Below, in pieces: positions 1 to 8,522 of a stretch of DNA of 64,000 nucleotides (the first letter of the stretch is position 1; every line of letters starts with the position of its first letter). This DNA is from Escherichia coli DSM 30083 = JCM 1649 = ATCC 11775. Lineage in GTDB: Bacteria; Pseudomonadota; Gammaproteobacteria; Enterobacterales; Enterobacteriaceae. The notes beneath the pieces are model-generated. The model was not told the origin of the DNA. It searched no databases and saw only the letters and a program-made list of their open reading frames with translations. The DNA lies in contig NZ_CP033092.2 of assembly GCF_003697165.2 (NCBI RefSeq), positions 620,001 to 684,000 of the forward strand, written 5' to 3'. The position numbers and the translations under genes are program-made.

Positions 1-938
1 ATTACTCTGTCGGCGGCGGGTTTATTGTCGAAGAAGAACACTTCGGCCTGTCGCACGATGTCGAAACACCCGTACCTTACGATTTCCACTCAGCAGGTGA
101 ACTGCTGAAAATGTGTGATTACAACGGCCTGTCTATATCTGGCCTGATGATGCACAACGAGCTGGCGCTGCGCAGTAAAGCGGAAATTGACGCAGGGTTT
201 GCCCGTATCTGGCAAGTGATGCATGACGGTATTGAACGTGGAATGAATACTGAAGGCGTGCTGCCTGGTCCGCTCAATGTGCCGCGCCGTGCCGTAGCGC
301 TGCGTCGTCAACTGGTTTCCAGCGATAACATCTCTAACGATCCGATGAATGTCATCGACTGGATCAACATGTACGCGCTGGCGGTTAGTGAAGAAAACGC
401 AGCTGGCGGGCGCGTGGTAACGGCACCGACTAACGGTGCGTGCGGCATTATTCCGGCAGTGCTGGCTTATTACGATAAGTTCCGTCGTCCGGTAAATGAG
501 CGGTCAATTGCCCGCTATTTTCTGGCAGCGGGGGCAATTGGCGCGCTGTATAAAATGAACGCCTCCATCTCTGGCGCGGAAGTCGGCTGTCAGGGGGAGA
601 TTGGCGTGGCCTGTTCAATGGCGGCGGCAGGGTTAACTGAACTACTGGGCGGCAGTCCGGCGCAGGTATGCAATGCGGCGGAAATCGCGATGGAGCATAA
701 CCTTGGGCTGACCTGCGATCCGGTTGCCGGACAGGTACAAATCCCGTGCATTGAACGTAATGCCATTAATGCCGTGAAAGCAGTAAACGCCGCGCGGATG
801 GCGATGCGCCGCACCTCGGCACCGCGTGTTTCACTCGATAAAGTGATCGAGACGATGTATGAAACCGGCAAAGATATGAACGATAAATACCGCGAAACAT
901 CACGCGGAGGACTGGCTATTAAAGTGGTCTGCGGCTGA
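1..938 (+). CDS. tdcG: L-serine dehydratase TdcG, 5' end cut by window
   Basis: Cytosolic enzyme that deaminates L-serine to pyruvate and ammonia; last gene of the anaerobic tdcABCDEFG threonine/serine degradation operon, whose other genes would lie left of the window. The frame is open from base 3, so roughly the first 143 of about 454 residues are missing. The 311 visible residues carry the serine dehydratase signatures TNGACGIIPA, SGAEVGCQGEIG and TCDPVAGQVQIPC, whose cysteines fit the oxygen-labile [4Fe-4S] cluster. A strong terminator follows. The choice of TdcG over its paralogues SdaA/SdaB rests on the neighbouring dlsT-cyuA genes, so the family is certain and the exact paralogue is inferred from order. 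Confidence 0.95.
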   Translation, partial: YSVGGGFIVEEEHFGLSHDVETPVPYDFHSAGELLKMCDYNGLSISGLMMHNELALRSKAEIDAGFARIWQVMHDGIERGMNTEGVLPGPLNVPRRAVALRRQLVSSDNISNDPMNVIDWINMYALAVSEENAAGGRVVTAPTNGACGIIPAVLAYYDKFRRPVNERSIARYFLAAGAIGALYKMNASISGAEVGCQGEIGVACSMAAAGLTELLGGSPAQVCNAAEIAMEHNLGLTCDPVAGQVQIPCIERNAINAVKAVNAARMAMRRTSAPRVSLDKVIETMYETGKDMNDKYRETSRGGLAIKVVCG

Positions 939-962
939 CATTGCTGTCAGCTTTCATCCTTG

Positions 963-988
963 GGTGCACAAATGTGCACCTTTTTTTT
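963..988 (+). terminator. Rho-independent terminator after tdcG
   Basis: The perfect stem GGTGCACA/TGTGCACC closes over a two-base loop and is followed by eight T residues, 25 bases after the tdcG stop codon. It should end the tdc transcript and isolate dlsT. Confidence 0.9.
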
Positions 989-1212
989 GTGATCTGCCGC
1001 AAATAGAGAATGAATATTCTCTTGCGATTAATTTAGTAGAAAATTCTTATCCATCTCCGTTATTTCAAAGTCTTGATTGTGAAGATTTTCTCTGACCTCG
1101 CGCGTATCATTTCTTTATTCTAATAACTCGCCTGCAAAAACGTAGACCGCATATCGCCTTGATGCGGCTCGGAAAAAAATAATAAGCCCTACAAAATATT
1201 GAGCGAGAAATT
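989..1212 (+). promoter_or_regulatory. Upstream region of dlsT-cyuA with a palindrome
   Basis: An AT-rich leader of 224 bases. At 1006-1021 there is a perfect inverted repeat, GAGAAT/ATTCTC with the spacer GAAT. The cysteine-responsive Lrp-family regulator DecR (CyuR) is known to activate this operon in E. coli, so the palindrome is a candidate operator; that link is inference. I could not fix the -35 and -10 boxes with confidence. Confidence 0.4.
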
Positions 1213-2544
1213 ATGGAAATTGCATCGAATAAAGGCGTCATTGCAGACGCTTCGACCCCGGCGGGTCGTGCTGGAATGAGTGAGAGCGAGTGGCGAGAAG
1301 CGATCAAATTCGACAGTACTGACACCGGCTGGGTGATTATGAGTATCGGGATGGCGATTGGCGCGGGGATTGTTTTTCTCCCGGTGCAGGTCGGTTTGAT
1401 GGGATTATGGGTATTTTTGCTCTCATCGGTGATTGGTTACCCGGCAATGTATCTGTTTCAGCGGTTGTTTATTAATACGCTGGCAGAATCACCGGAGTGT
1501 AAAGATTACCCGAGCGTCATCAGCGGTTATTTAGGTAAAAACTGGGGCATCCTGTTAGGTGCACTCTATTTCGTAATGCTGGTGATTTGGATGTTCGTCT
1601 ATTCCACCGCCATCACCAACGATAGTGCTTCCTACCTGCATACCTTCGGCGTGACGGAAGGGTTGCTGTCAGACAGTCCCTTTTATGGTCTGGTACTGAT
1701 TTGCATTCTGGTGGCGATCTCCTCACGCGGCGAGAAATTGTTATTCAAAATTTCGACCGGCATGGTGCTGACCAAGCTGCTGGTGGTCGCGGCGCTGGGC
1801 GTGTCGATGGTGGGAATGTGGCATCTGTATAACGTCGGTTCGCTACCGCCGCTGGGGCTGCTGGTGAAAAACGCCATTATTACGCTGCCGTTTACCCTGA
1901 CGTCGATTCTGTTTATCCAGACGTTAAGCCCGATGGTGATCTCTTATCGTTCGCGGGAAAAATCAATTGAAGTGGCGCGGCATAAAGCATTGCGGGCAAT
2001 GAATATCGCGTTTGGTATTTTGTTTGTCACCGTCTTTTTCTACGCCGTGTCGTTCACGCTGGCGATGGGACATGACGAAGCGGTAAAAGCCTACGAGCAG
2101 AATATTTCCGCGCTGGCGATTGCCGCACAGTTTATTAGCGGTGATGGCGCAGCGTGGGTGAAAGTGGTCAGCGTCATTCTCAATATCTTTGCTGTAATGA
2201 CTGCATTCTTTGGCGTCTATTTAGGCTTTCGCGAAGCAACGCAAGGGATCGTAATGAACATCCTGCGTCGCAAGATACCTGCCGAGAAGATTAACGAAAA
2301 TCTCGTTCAGCGCGGCATCATGATTTTCGCCATTTTGCTGGCCTGGAGCGCCATCGTACTGAACGCCCCGGTGTTGAGCTTCACCTCTATCTGTAGCCCG
2401 ATTTTCGGCATGGTAGGGTGCCTGATCCCGGCGTGGCTGGTTTACAAAGTACCGGCATTGCACAAATACAAAGGGATGTCTCTGTACCTGATTATCGTCA
2501 CTGGTTTGTTGCTTTGTGTTTCTCCGTTCCTGGCATTTTCTTGA
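1213..2544 (+). CDS. dlsT: Serine/cysteine transporter DlsT (CyuP, YhaO)
   Basis: Inner-membrane amino-acid permease of the HAAAP/SdaC (STP) family, 443 residues. A hydrophilic N-terminus of about 35 residues is followed by about eleven hydrophobic segments, the first starting at WVIMSIGMAIGAGIVFLP, the conserved first helix of the family. The ATG follows an A-rich leader. It lies 27 bases before cyuA, so the two genes form a uptake-plus-degradation operon; in E. coli it is reported to import D/L-serine and L-cysteine for anaerobic use. Substrate assignment rests on published work and context, not on residues I can read. Confidence 0.92.
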   Translation: MEIASNKGVIADASTPAGRAGMSESEWREAIKFDSTDTGWVIMSIGMAIGAGIVFLPVQVGLMGLWVFLLSSVIGYPAMYLFQRLFINTLAESPECKDYPSVISGYLGKNWGILLGALYFVMLVIWMFVYSTAITNDSASYLHTFGVTEGLLSDSPFYGLVLICILVAISSRGEKLLFKISTGMVLTKLLVVAALGVSMVGMWHLYNVGSLPPLGLLVKNAIITLPFTLTSILFIQTLSPMVISYRSREKSIEVARHKALRAMNIAFGILFVTVFFYAVSFTLAMGHDEAVKAYEQNISALAIAAQFISGDGAAWVKVVSVILNIFAVMTAFFGVYLGFREATQGIVMNILRRKIPAEKINENLVQRGIMIFAILLAWSAIVLNAPVLSFTSICSPIFGMVGCLIPAWLVYKVPALHKYKGMSLYLIIVTGLLLCVSPFLAFS

Positions 2545-2571
2545 TTTACCTGAAATTTTAAGGTTTTTAAT

Positions 2572-3882
2572 ATGTTTGATTCGACTTTAAATCCGTTATG
2601 GCAGCGTTACATCCTCGCCGTTCAGGAGGAAGTAAAACCGGCGCTGGGGTGTACTGAACCGATTTCACTGGCGCTGGCGGCGGCGGTTGCTGCGGCTGAA
2701 CTGGAAGGTCCGGTTGAACGTGTAGAAGCCTGGGTTTCGCCAAATCTGATGAAGAACGGTCTGGGTGTCACCGTTCCTGGTACAGGAATGGTGGGGCTGC
2801 CAATTGCGGCGGCGCTGGGAGCGTTAGGTGGAAATGCTAACGCCGGGCTGGAAGTGCTGAAAGACGCAACTGCGCAGGCAATTTCCGATGCCAAAGCACT
2901 GCTGGCGGCGGGGAAAGTCTCAGTTAAGATCCAGGAACCTTGCGATGAAATCCTCTTCTCACGCGCCAAAGTCTGGAACGGTGAGAAGTGGGCGTGTGTC
3001 ACCATCGTCGGCGGGCATACCAACATTGTGCATATTGAGACGCACAATGGTGTGGTGTTTACCCAGCAGGCGTGTGTGACAGAGGGCGAGCAAGAGTCGC
3101 CGCTGACGGTGCTTTCCAGGACGACGCTGGCTGAGATCCTGAAGTTCGTCAATGAAGTCCCGTTTGCGGCGATCCGCTTTATTCTCGATTCTGCGAAGTT
3201 AAATTGTGCGTTATCGCAGGAAGGTTTGAGCGGTAACTGGGGGCTGCATATTGGTGCGACGCTGGAAAAACAGTGCGCGCGCGGTTTGCTGGCGAAAGAT
3301 CTCTCTTCATCCATTGTGATTCGTACCAGCGCGGCATCCGATGCGCGTATGGGCGGCGCTACGCTTCCGGCAATGAGTAACTCCGGCTCGGGTAACCAGG
3401 GGATCACCGCAACAATGCCCGTGGTGGTGGTAGCAGAACACTTCGGAGCGGATGATGAACGGCTGGCGCGTGCGCTGATGCTTTCGCATTTGAGCGCGAT
3501 TTACATCCATAACCAGTTACCGCGTTTGTCTGCGCTGTGTGCCGCAACGACCGCAGCAATGGGGGCCGCTGCCGGGATGGCATGGCTGGTGGATGGGCGT
3601 TATGAAACCATCTCGATGGCGATCAGCAGTATGATCGGCGATGTCAGTGGCATGATTTGCGATGGTGCATCGAACAGCTGCGCGATGAAGGTTTCGACCA
3701 GTGCTTCGGCTGCGTGGAAAGCGGTGTTAATGGCGCTGGATGATACCGCCGTGACCGGCAATGAAGGGATTGTGGCGCATGATGTTGAGCAGTCGATTGC
3801 CAACCTGTGTGCGTTAGCAAGCCATTCGATGCAGCAAACGGATCGGCAGATTATCGAGATTATGGCGAGCAAGGCCAGATAA
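2572..3882 (+). CDS. cyuA: L-cysteine desulfidase CyuA (YhaM)
   Basis: 436-residue cytosolic enzyme of the UPF0597/serine-dehydratase-alpha-like family; converts L-cysteine to pyruvate, ammonia and sulfide using an oxygen-sensitive Fe-S cluster. Visible family features are the N-terminal LGCTEPISLALA block and the C-terminal MICDGASNSCAMKVSTS block, which supply candidate cluster cysteines, plus the Gly-rich NSGSGNQG segment near residue 265. The start is the only ATG after an A/T-rich 27-base gap from dlsT. Together with dlsT it makes a cysteine catabolic unit that also generates H2S. Confidence 0.93.
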   Translation: MFDSTLNPLWQRYILAVQEEVKPALGCTEPISLALAAAVAAAELEGPVERVEAWVSPNLMKNGLGVTVPGTGMVGLPIAAALGALGGNANAGLEVLKDATAQAISDAKALLAAGKVSVKIQEPCDEILFSRAKVWNGEKWACVTIVGGHTNIVHIETHNGVVFTQQACVTEGEQESPLTVLSRTTLAEILKFVNEVPFAAIRFILDSAKLNCALSQEGLSGNWGLHIGATLEKQCARGLLAKDLSSSIVIRTSAASDARMGGATLPAMSNSGSGNQGITATMPVVVVAEHFGADDERLARALMLSHLSAIYIHNQLPRLSALCAATTAAMGAAAGMAWLVDGRYETISMAISSMIGDVSGMICDGASNSCAMKVSTSASAAWKAVLMALDDTAVTGNEGIVAHDVEQSIANLCALASHSMQQTDRQIIEIMASKAR

Positions 3883-3900
3883 ACGCCAGTTTTGGGTATC

Positions 3901-4008
<108 letters not shown>

Positions 4009-4013
4009 TGTCT

Positions 4014-4178
4014 TTACGCGGTAGCTTCATCCTCGGCTAAACGCGTTTCAGCATCCGCGACGATGGCTTCCAGCTCGCTCAACATCTCTTCATAGCCAAA
4101 ATTTTTGGCGGTGCGAGCAGGTTCTTTCGCCACCACGGGCTTCACTGGCTGACGCTTTTTGGCCGATTTTTTACTCAT
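4014..4178 (-). CDS. yhaL: Small uncharacterised protein YhaL
   Basis: A 54-residue protein beginning MSKKSAKKRQPVKPVV, with a Lys/Arg-rich first half and an acidic C-terminal half (SELEAIVADAETRLAED) likely to be helical. There is no signal peptide or membrane segment. Three consecutive in-frame ATG codons (4184-4176) follow the Shine-Dalgarno GGGAG; only the third is six bases from it, which fixes the start. It lies directly downstream of yhaK on the same strand and may be co-transcribed. Function unknown; the name rests on recognition of the protein and its position. Confidence 0.85.
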   Translation of the reverse strand: MSKKSAKKRQPVKPVVAKEPARTAKNFGYEEMLSELEAIVADAETRLAEDEATA

Positions 4179-4200
4179 CATCATCTCCCTGTAAAAACAA

Positions 4201-4902
4201 CTAGACAGGCAAATCTATCAGCAAAGCGCGCAGTGGGGAATCGGCAACCAGCGTAATGTTAGCCTCGTCACGAATAAACGCCCCATCACCGCAGGTCAGC
4301 GCCGCTTTCTCTTCATGATGCGTAAGTGCATGAAATTGCCCGTGAATCGATTGCAAATACGCGCGTGGCCCATGCAACTGGAAATTCGCACTTTCGCCTT
4401 TGTCGAGCACAATATGATGCAGCCATACTTGCTGGCGCAATTGCAGGCTTCCCATCCCACCTTCTGGCGAGGCGATTAATTGCTGCTTGTCCATATTAAG
4501 CGCTAGTTTTTGAATCAGCGGATTCTCTCGTTGTGGGCAGGCATCCAGCCAAAGTTGCATTCGCGTTAACGATTTGTCTTTGCTGAGATTGTGTTCGCTA
4601 TAGCTGACACCCGGCTGGGTAGAGAGCAGCAACGCCTCACCAGCGCTGGCCTGAACATGATTGCCTTCGCTGTCGCGATACTCAGCTTCTCCATCCAGAA
4701 TCACATTTAAAATATCGACTTTGGGATAGGTTCGCGGCTGAAAGGCGGCACCTGGGGCCAGCACTTCCTGGTTAAGCACGCGCAGGGAGGCATAGCCTAA
4801 CAATTTCGGGTCGAAGTAGTGTCCAAAGGAAAAAGTATACCGGGCCTGCAACCATCCGTAGTCTGCTTGTCCACACTGCCTGGCAGTTCGGGTAGTAATC
4901 AT
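4201..4902 (-). CDS. yhaK: Pirin-family bicupin YhaK
   Basis: 233-residue cytosolic protein of the pirin-like bicupin family. The N-terminal cupin includes SFGHYFDP and the TYPKVDILNVILDGEAEYRD strand block; a second cupin follows from about residue 145. In E. coli YhaK is described as a redox-sensitive cupin without a firm catalytic role. It is divergent from the LysR gene yhaJ across 104 bases, the classical arrangement for a LysR regulator and its target, so regulation by YhaJ is inferred. Family certain, function open. Confidence 0.9.
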   Translation of the reverse strand: MITTRTARQCGQADYGWLQARYTFSFGHYFDPKLLGYASLRVLNQEVLAPGAAFQPRTYPKVDILNVILDGEAEYRDSEGNHVQASAGEALLLSTQPGVSYSEHNLSKDKSLTRMQLWLDACPQRENPLIQKLALNMDKQQLIASPEGGMGSLQLRQQVWLHHIVLDKGESANFQLHGPRAYLQSIHGQFHALTHHEEKAALTCGDGAFIRDEANITLVADSPLRALLIDLPV

Positions 4903-5006
4903 AATTCTTGACCTCTCTTTACTTCCTTTTATGGTAAGGGGCTGGACGCTACATTGTTAGCCAGATATTCTGCCCGGTATGTTCAAATTTCCTGAATGAG
5001 AACGAA

Positions 5007-5903
5007 ATGGCCAAAGAAAGGGCATTAACGCTGGAAGCACTACGGGTTATGGATGCGATCGATCGCCGGGGCAGTTTTGCGGCGGCGGCGGATGAGCTGG
5101 GACGCGTGCCTTCCGCACTTAGCTACACCATGCAAAAACTGGAAGAAGAGCTGGATGTGGTGCTGTTTGACCGCTCGGGCCATCGCACCAAATTCACCAA
5201 TGTCGGGAGGATGTTGCTGGAACGAGGGCGCGTTTTGCTGGAAGCCGCAGATAAACTGACTACCGATGCGGAAGCCCTCGCGCGTGGTTGGGAAACGCAT
5301 CTCACCATTGTGACCGAGGCGCTGGTACCGACACCTGCCTTTTTCCCGTTAATCGACAAACTGGCGGCAAAAGCCAATACCCAACTGGCAATCATCACCG
5401 AAGTGCTGGCGGGGGCGTGGGAACGGCTGGAGCAGGGGCGGGCGGATATCGTTATCGCGCCGGATATGCATTTTCGTTCCTCGTCGGAGATCAACTCGCG
5501 CAAACTCTATACCTTAATGAACGTCTATGTTGCCGCGCCGGATCACCCGATTCATCAGGAGCCGGAACCGTTATCTGAAGTGACGCGCGTGAAATATCGT
5601 GGAATTGCGGTGGCGGATACCGCTCGTGAGCGCCCGGTGTTGACCGTACAGTTGCTGGACAAACAGCCGCGCTTAACGGTGAGCACGATTGAAGATAAAC
5701 GTCAGGCATTACTGGCGGGGCTTGGCGTGGCGACGATGCCGTATCCGATGGTCGAAAAAGATATTGCGGAAGGGCGGTTGCGTGTCGTCAGCCCGGAATC
5801 GACCAGCGAGATCGATATTATTATGGCCTGGCGTCGTGACAGTATGGGGGAGGCGAAATCCTGGTGTCTGCGGGAAATTCCCAAACTTTTTAGCGGAAAA
5901 TAA
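5007..5903 (+). CDS. yhaJ: LysR-type regulator YhaJ
   Basis: 298-residue LysR transcription factor. Residues about 6-65 form the winged helix-turn-helix (ALRVMDAIDRRGSFAAAADELGR..PSALSYTMQKLEEELDVVLFDRSG), followed by the periplasmic-binding-like effector domain. YhaJ has been linked in E. coli to sensing of dinitrotoluene breakdown products and to virulence gene control in pathogenic strains. It is divergently transcribed from yhaK and ends at a short hairpin shared with the converging yhaH gene. The natural ligand is not evident from sequence. Confidence 0.92.
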   Translation: MAKERALTLEALRVMDAIDRRGSFAAAADELGRVPSALSYTMQKLEEELDVVLFDRSGHRTKFTNVGRMLLERGRVLLEAADKLTTDAEALARGWETHLTIVTEALVPTPAFFPLIDKLAAKANTQLAIITEVLAGAWERLEQGRADIVIAPDMHFRSSSEINSRKLYTLMNVYVAAPDHPIHQEPEPLSEVTRVKYRGIAVADTARERPVLTVQLLDKQPRLTVSTIEDKRQALLAGLGVATMPYPMVEKDIAEGRLRVVSPESTSEIDIIMAWRRDSMGEAKSWCLREIPKLFSGK

Positions 5904-5909
5904 TCGATT

Positions 5910-5931
5910 AAGCACCTTTTACAAGGTGCTT
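5910..5931. terminator. Bidirectional terminator between yhaJ and yhaH
   Basis: The stem AAGCACCTT/AAGGTGCTT with a four-base loop is flanked by A/T-rich tails on both sides and lies in the 33-base gap between the convergent genes yhaJ and yhaH. Confidence 0.75.
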
Positions 5932-5936
5932 AATTA

Positions 5937-6305
5937 TTATTCTTGTTCCAGTTTCGGATCTGGTCCAAAGCGGTTTTCGCCTGGCGTACCCGCCTGGCAG
6001 TTAAAGACGATGATAATAAGCCAGCCGATGAACGGGATTAAGAATAGCAGTGCCCACCACGCCGAGCGGTCGGTGTCGTGCAGGCGGCGGAACTGAACTG
6101 CCCACCATGGTAAAAACACCAGAATACCGTAGATTGTCGTCAGGATGCCTTCGCCACCGGCACGTTGCCAGCCTAACATTTTATCCAGTAGCCCCAGCAC
6201 GAACGTAAAGATGATGTTGACCAGAATAAACATCCAGTACTCTTTGCGCCGCGCACGACCCCGGAAACCGACATAATTTTTTAGTACTTTCAGATACCAG
6301 TCCAT
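5937..6305 (-). CDS. yhaH: DUF805 inner-membrane protein YhaH
   Basis: 122-residue membrane protein of the DUF805 family: an amphipathic N-terminus (MDWYLKVLKNYVGFRGRARR), about three transmembrane segments, the family motif RRLHDTDRS before the last segment, and a short charged tail. I start it at the ATG at 6305, which has the ribosome site GAGG seven bases upstream, rather than at an in-frame start seven codons earlier. In K-12 there are two adjacent DUF805 genes here (yhaH and yhaI); only this one is present. Function unknown. Confidence 0.88.
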   Translation of the reverse strand: MDWYLKVLKNYVGFRGRARRKEYWMFILVNIIFTFVLGLLDKMLGWQRAGGEGILTTIYGILVFLPWWAVQFRRLHDTDRSAWWALLFLIPFIGWLIIIVFNCQAGTPGENRFGPDPKLEQE

Positions 6306-6436
6306 TTTTGCCTCAATTTTGCTCAATCACTTGTTTTTAAAGCAGCAAATTAAGAATAGACGTGAATGAAATGGCAGTAAATATTATCGCGATGAATTAA
6401 TAAGGCGCTGTGAAGGATAAGGGCAAGCGCAAAATT

Positions 6437-6532
6437 GCCAGATGCGCTACGCTTATCTGGCCTGCGCGGTCATTGCAACATATTGAATATAAATGTTTTG
6501 TAGGTTTGATAAGGCGTTTACGCCGCATCCGA
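6437..6532. repeat. BIME: two diverged REP units
   Basis: One REP-like unit (GCCAGATGCGCTACGCTTATCTGGCC) and a second inverted unit (GATAAGGCGTTTACGCCGCATCC) lie in the 280-base spacer upstream of yhaH and downstream of yqjG. Both differ by a few bases from the consensus. Confidence 0.85.
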
Positions 6533-6563
6533 TATGAACAACACGTACTTAGCTAATTATCAG

Positions 6564-6589
6564 AGGCACCTCGTAAGGTGCCTTTTTTT
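6564..6589. terminator. Hairpin at the 3' end of yqjG
   Basis: Perfect stem AGGCACCT/AGGTGCCT with loop CGTA and a run of seven T on the + strand that overlaps the yqjG stop codon. The T tail favours termination of rightward transcription, although the only gene ending here, yqjG, runs leftward; it may act in both directions or protect the 3' end. Confidence 0.6.
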
Positions 6590-7574
6590 AACCGAAGCGA
6601 ACATCTCGTCCATGCGGTTCATCGAGATCCTGCCACGGACCAATTGAAATAATCCCCGTAGGATTGATGGTCTTATGGCTGCGGAAGTAATGATTACGGA
6701 TGTGATCGAAATTGACTGTTTCGGCAATTCCCGGCATCTGGTAGATATCGCGCAGGAAGCCATACAGATTCAGGTAATCGCTGATGCGGTGCTTATCACA
6801 CTTGAAGTGGGTCACATACACTGGATCAAAACGCACCAGCGTGGTCCACAGGCGAATATCGGCTTCGGTTAGCTGGTTGCCGGTCAGGTAACGGTGCTGA
6901 CCTAAAATCTGTTCCAGTCGCGCCAGCGATTCAAACACTTTCGCCACCGCCTCGTCGTAGGCTTGCTGGCTGGTGGCAAAACCGGCTTTATACACGCCAT
7001 TGTTAACGGTGTCGTAAATCCAGCCGTTAAGTTCGTCAATTTTCGGTTGCAGGGCTGGTGGGTAGTAATCTCCAGCTTTCGCACCCAGCGCATCAAACGC
7101 GGTATTGAACATGCGTATGATTTCTGCTGATTCGTTGCTGACGATGGTGTGGTTTTTTTTGTCCCACAGCACGGGAACAGTCACTCGTCCGCTGTAGTGT
7201 GGATCGGCGTGGAGATAAAGCTGATACAGAAATTCATGTTGATAGAGCGTGTCGCCGGTTGCTCCCGGAAAACTGTCATCAAAGGTCCAGCCGTTTTCCA
7301 GCATCAGCGGGTTCACTACGGAAACGGAAATAAACGGTTCCAGTCCTTTGAGCTTACGCATGATCAGCGTGCGGTGTGCCCACGGGCAGGCGAGTGAAAC
7401 ATAGAGATGATAACGATCTTTCTCTGCGGCAAAACCGCCTTTGCCAGTGGGGCCTGGCGCGCCATCGGCAGTGAGCCAGTTACGAAATGCGGAAGCTGAA
7501 CGTTGAAATTTACCGCCGGTGGATTTGGTATCGTACCAGGTGTCATGCCAGACGCCGTCAATCAGTTGACCCAT
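6588..7574 (-). CDS. yqjG: Glutathionyl-hydroquinone reductase YqjG
   Basis: 328-residue Xi-class glutathione transferase that reduces glutathionyl-hydroquinones with glutathione. The catalytic cysteine is Cys63 in the motif SLACPWAHR, followed by the thioredoxin-like N-terminal domain and an all-helical C-terminal domain. The start at 7574 has GGAGG seven bases upstream; an in-frame start seven codons earlier lacks this. It lies downstream of yqjF on the same strand but is separated by a hairpin at 7594-7622, so it may have its own promoter. Reaction assigned from family knowledge. Confidence 0.93.
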   Translation of the reverse strand: MGQLIDGVWHDTWYDTKSTGGKFQRSASAFRNWLTADGAPGPTGKGGFAAEKDRYHLYVSLACPWAHRTLIMRKLKGLEPFISVSVVNPLMLENGWTFDDSFPGATGDTLYQHEFLYQLYLHADPHYSGRVTVPVLWDKKNHTIVSNESAEIIRMFNTAFDALGAKAGDYYPPALQPKIDELNGWIYDTVNNGVYKAGFATSQQAYDEAVAKVFESLARLEQILGQHRYLTGNQLTEADIRLWTTLVRFDPVYVTHFKCDKHRISDYLNLYGFLRDIYQMPGIAETVNFDHIRNHYFRSHKTINPTGIISIGPWQDLDEPHGRDVRFG

Positions 7575-7593
7575 TTTTCTATCCTCCAATAGC

Positions 7594-7622
7594 AAAAACG
7601 AGGAGCTTCCCCCTCGTTTTTT
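7594..7622 (-). terminator. Terminator-like hairpin between yqjF and yqjG
   Basis: Ten-base perfect stem AAAAACGAGG/CCTCGTTTTT, ending in T residues on either strand. It would end the leftward yqjCDEKF transcript just before the yqjG ribosome site. A TATACT sequence on the minus strand (7630-7635) lies immediately before it and could be a -10 box for yqjG, placing the hairpin at the very 5' end of a yqjG mRNA; no good -35 is visible. Confidence 0.65.
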
Positions 7623-7643
7623 ATCGTTAAGTATAGCGCGTGC

Positions 7644-8036
7644 TTACCACTTTTTATTCAGCAGGCGGTCGATGCTGAATGCGCCTGGACCGGTAATTGC
7701 CAGCAGCAGGAATCCGCCAGAAATAGTCAGGTTTTTCATAAACATCAGCGAGTTCATGCCTTCTGCAAAGTTGCTGTGAAATAAAAATGCCGTCAGCAGC
7801 GTAAAGCCCGCAGTAAACAGGGCTGTGGTACGTGTCAGGAAACCGAACAGGATTGCCAGACCACCACCAAACTCAAGCAGAATCACCAGCGGCAGCATAA
7901 AGCCGGGGACGCCCATTGCTTCCATATATTGTTGGGTACCCGCGTAGCCAGTAATTTTTCCCCAGCCTGCCGTAATAAACAGAATCGGCATTAAAATACG
8001 CGCTACCAGTACACCAACATCTTCTAATTTTTTCAT
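7644..8036 (-). CDS. yqjF: DoxX-family inner-membrane protein YqjF
   Basis: 130-residue membrane protein of the DoxX family with four predicted transmembrane segments and the family's N-terminal RILMPILFITAGWGKI helix. Of two consecutive ATGs, the second (8036) lies six bases from GGAG and is preferred. It is the last gene of the leftward yqjC-D-E-K-F run, 186 bases after yqjK. It has been reported to respond to nitroaromatic compounds in E. coli. Biochemical function is unknown. Confidence 0.88.
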   Translation of the reverse strand: MKKLEDVGVLVARILMPILFITAGWGKITGYAGTQQYMEAMGVPGFMLPLVILLEFGGGLAILFGFLTRTTALFTAGFTLLTAFLFHSNFAEGMNSLMFMKNLTISGGFLLLAITGPGAFSIDRLLNKKW

Positions 8037-8222
8037 CATACTCTCCACTGCGCCGCTCAGGCTGCTGATTGTTTTTTTGTGCAAGGGCGCGCTATTAGCG
8101 TCGTTGCTGTCGATGGAGAGAATCATAAACGTGACGAAGCGTGATTGTTAGCAAGGAAAACTGTCAAATATTTTCAAAAAATTTGAGGGATAAGGCCGGA
8201 ATTTCTCCGGCCAGAGAGGAAG

Positions 8223-8522
8223 TTAACCGCGAAGCTGTTGTTGCTTGAGGGTTGTTTTCACCAGACGCCAGGCGCTCCATACACCAAAACCGCGTCTGGC
8301 CCAGCGGACCAGCATATTAGGATGGCGAATCGTCCAGATAGCCATCACGCTACTGCCAACCAGCGCCCAGGAGCGCAGACTCAACAGCATATTCCAGCGA
8401 CGATCGTAAGCGCCTGTTGCCTCCAGCCATTCACGACGACTGGCGGAAAGATCCAGCCGTTGTTGCTGGATCTGGCTAAGCAGTTGCGCCTTACGTCGTT
8501 CACGTTCGACTTTACTGCTCAC
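8223..8522 (-). CDS. yqjK: Uncharacterised YqjK-like protein
   Basis: 99-residue protein starting at a GTG (8522) that lies inside the last codons of yqjE, an 11-base overlap showing translational coupling. It is highly basic: an N-terminal Arg/Lys/Gln-rich helix (SSKVERERRKAQLLSQIQQQ), one moderately hydrophobic segment near residues 45-62, and a basic tail. It belongs to the YqjK family, always found with yqjE and yqjD. Function unknown; a role at the membrane with its partners is inferred. Confidence 0.87.
   Translation of the reverse strand: MSSKVERERRKAQLLSQIQQQRLDLSASRREWLEATGAYDRRWNMLLSLRSWALVGSSVMAIWTIRHPNMLVRWARRGFGVWSAWRLVKTTLKQQQLRG

Noticed and set aside
2622..3407. A 261-codon minus-strand frame opposite cyuA
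   Set aside because: Shadow of the GC-rich coding strand, rich in Ser/Ala/Pro, with no family features.
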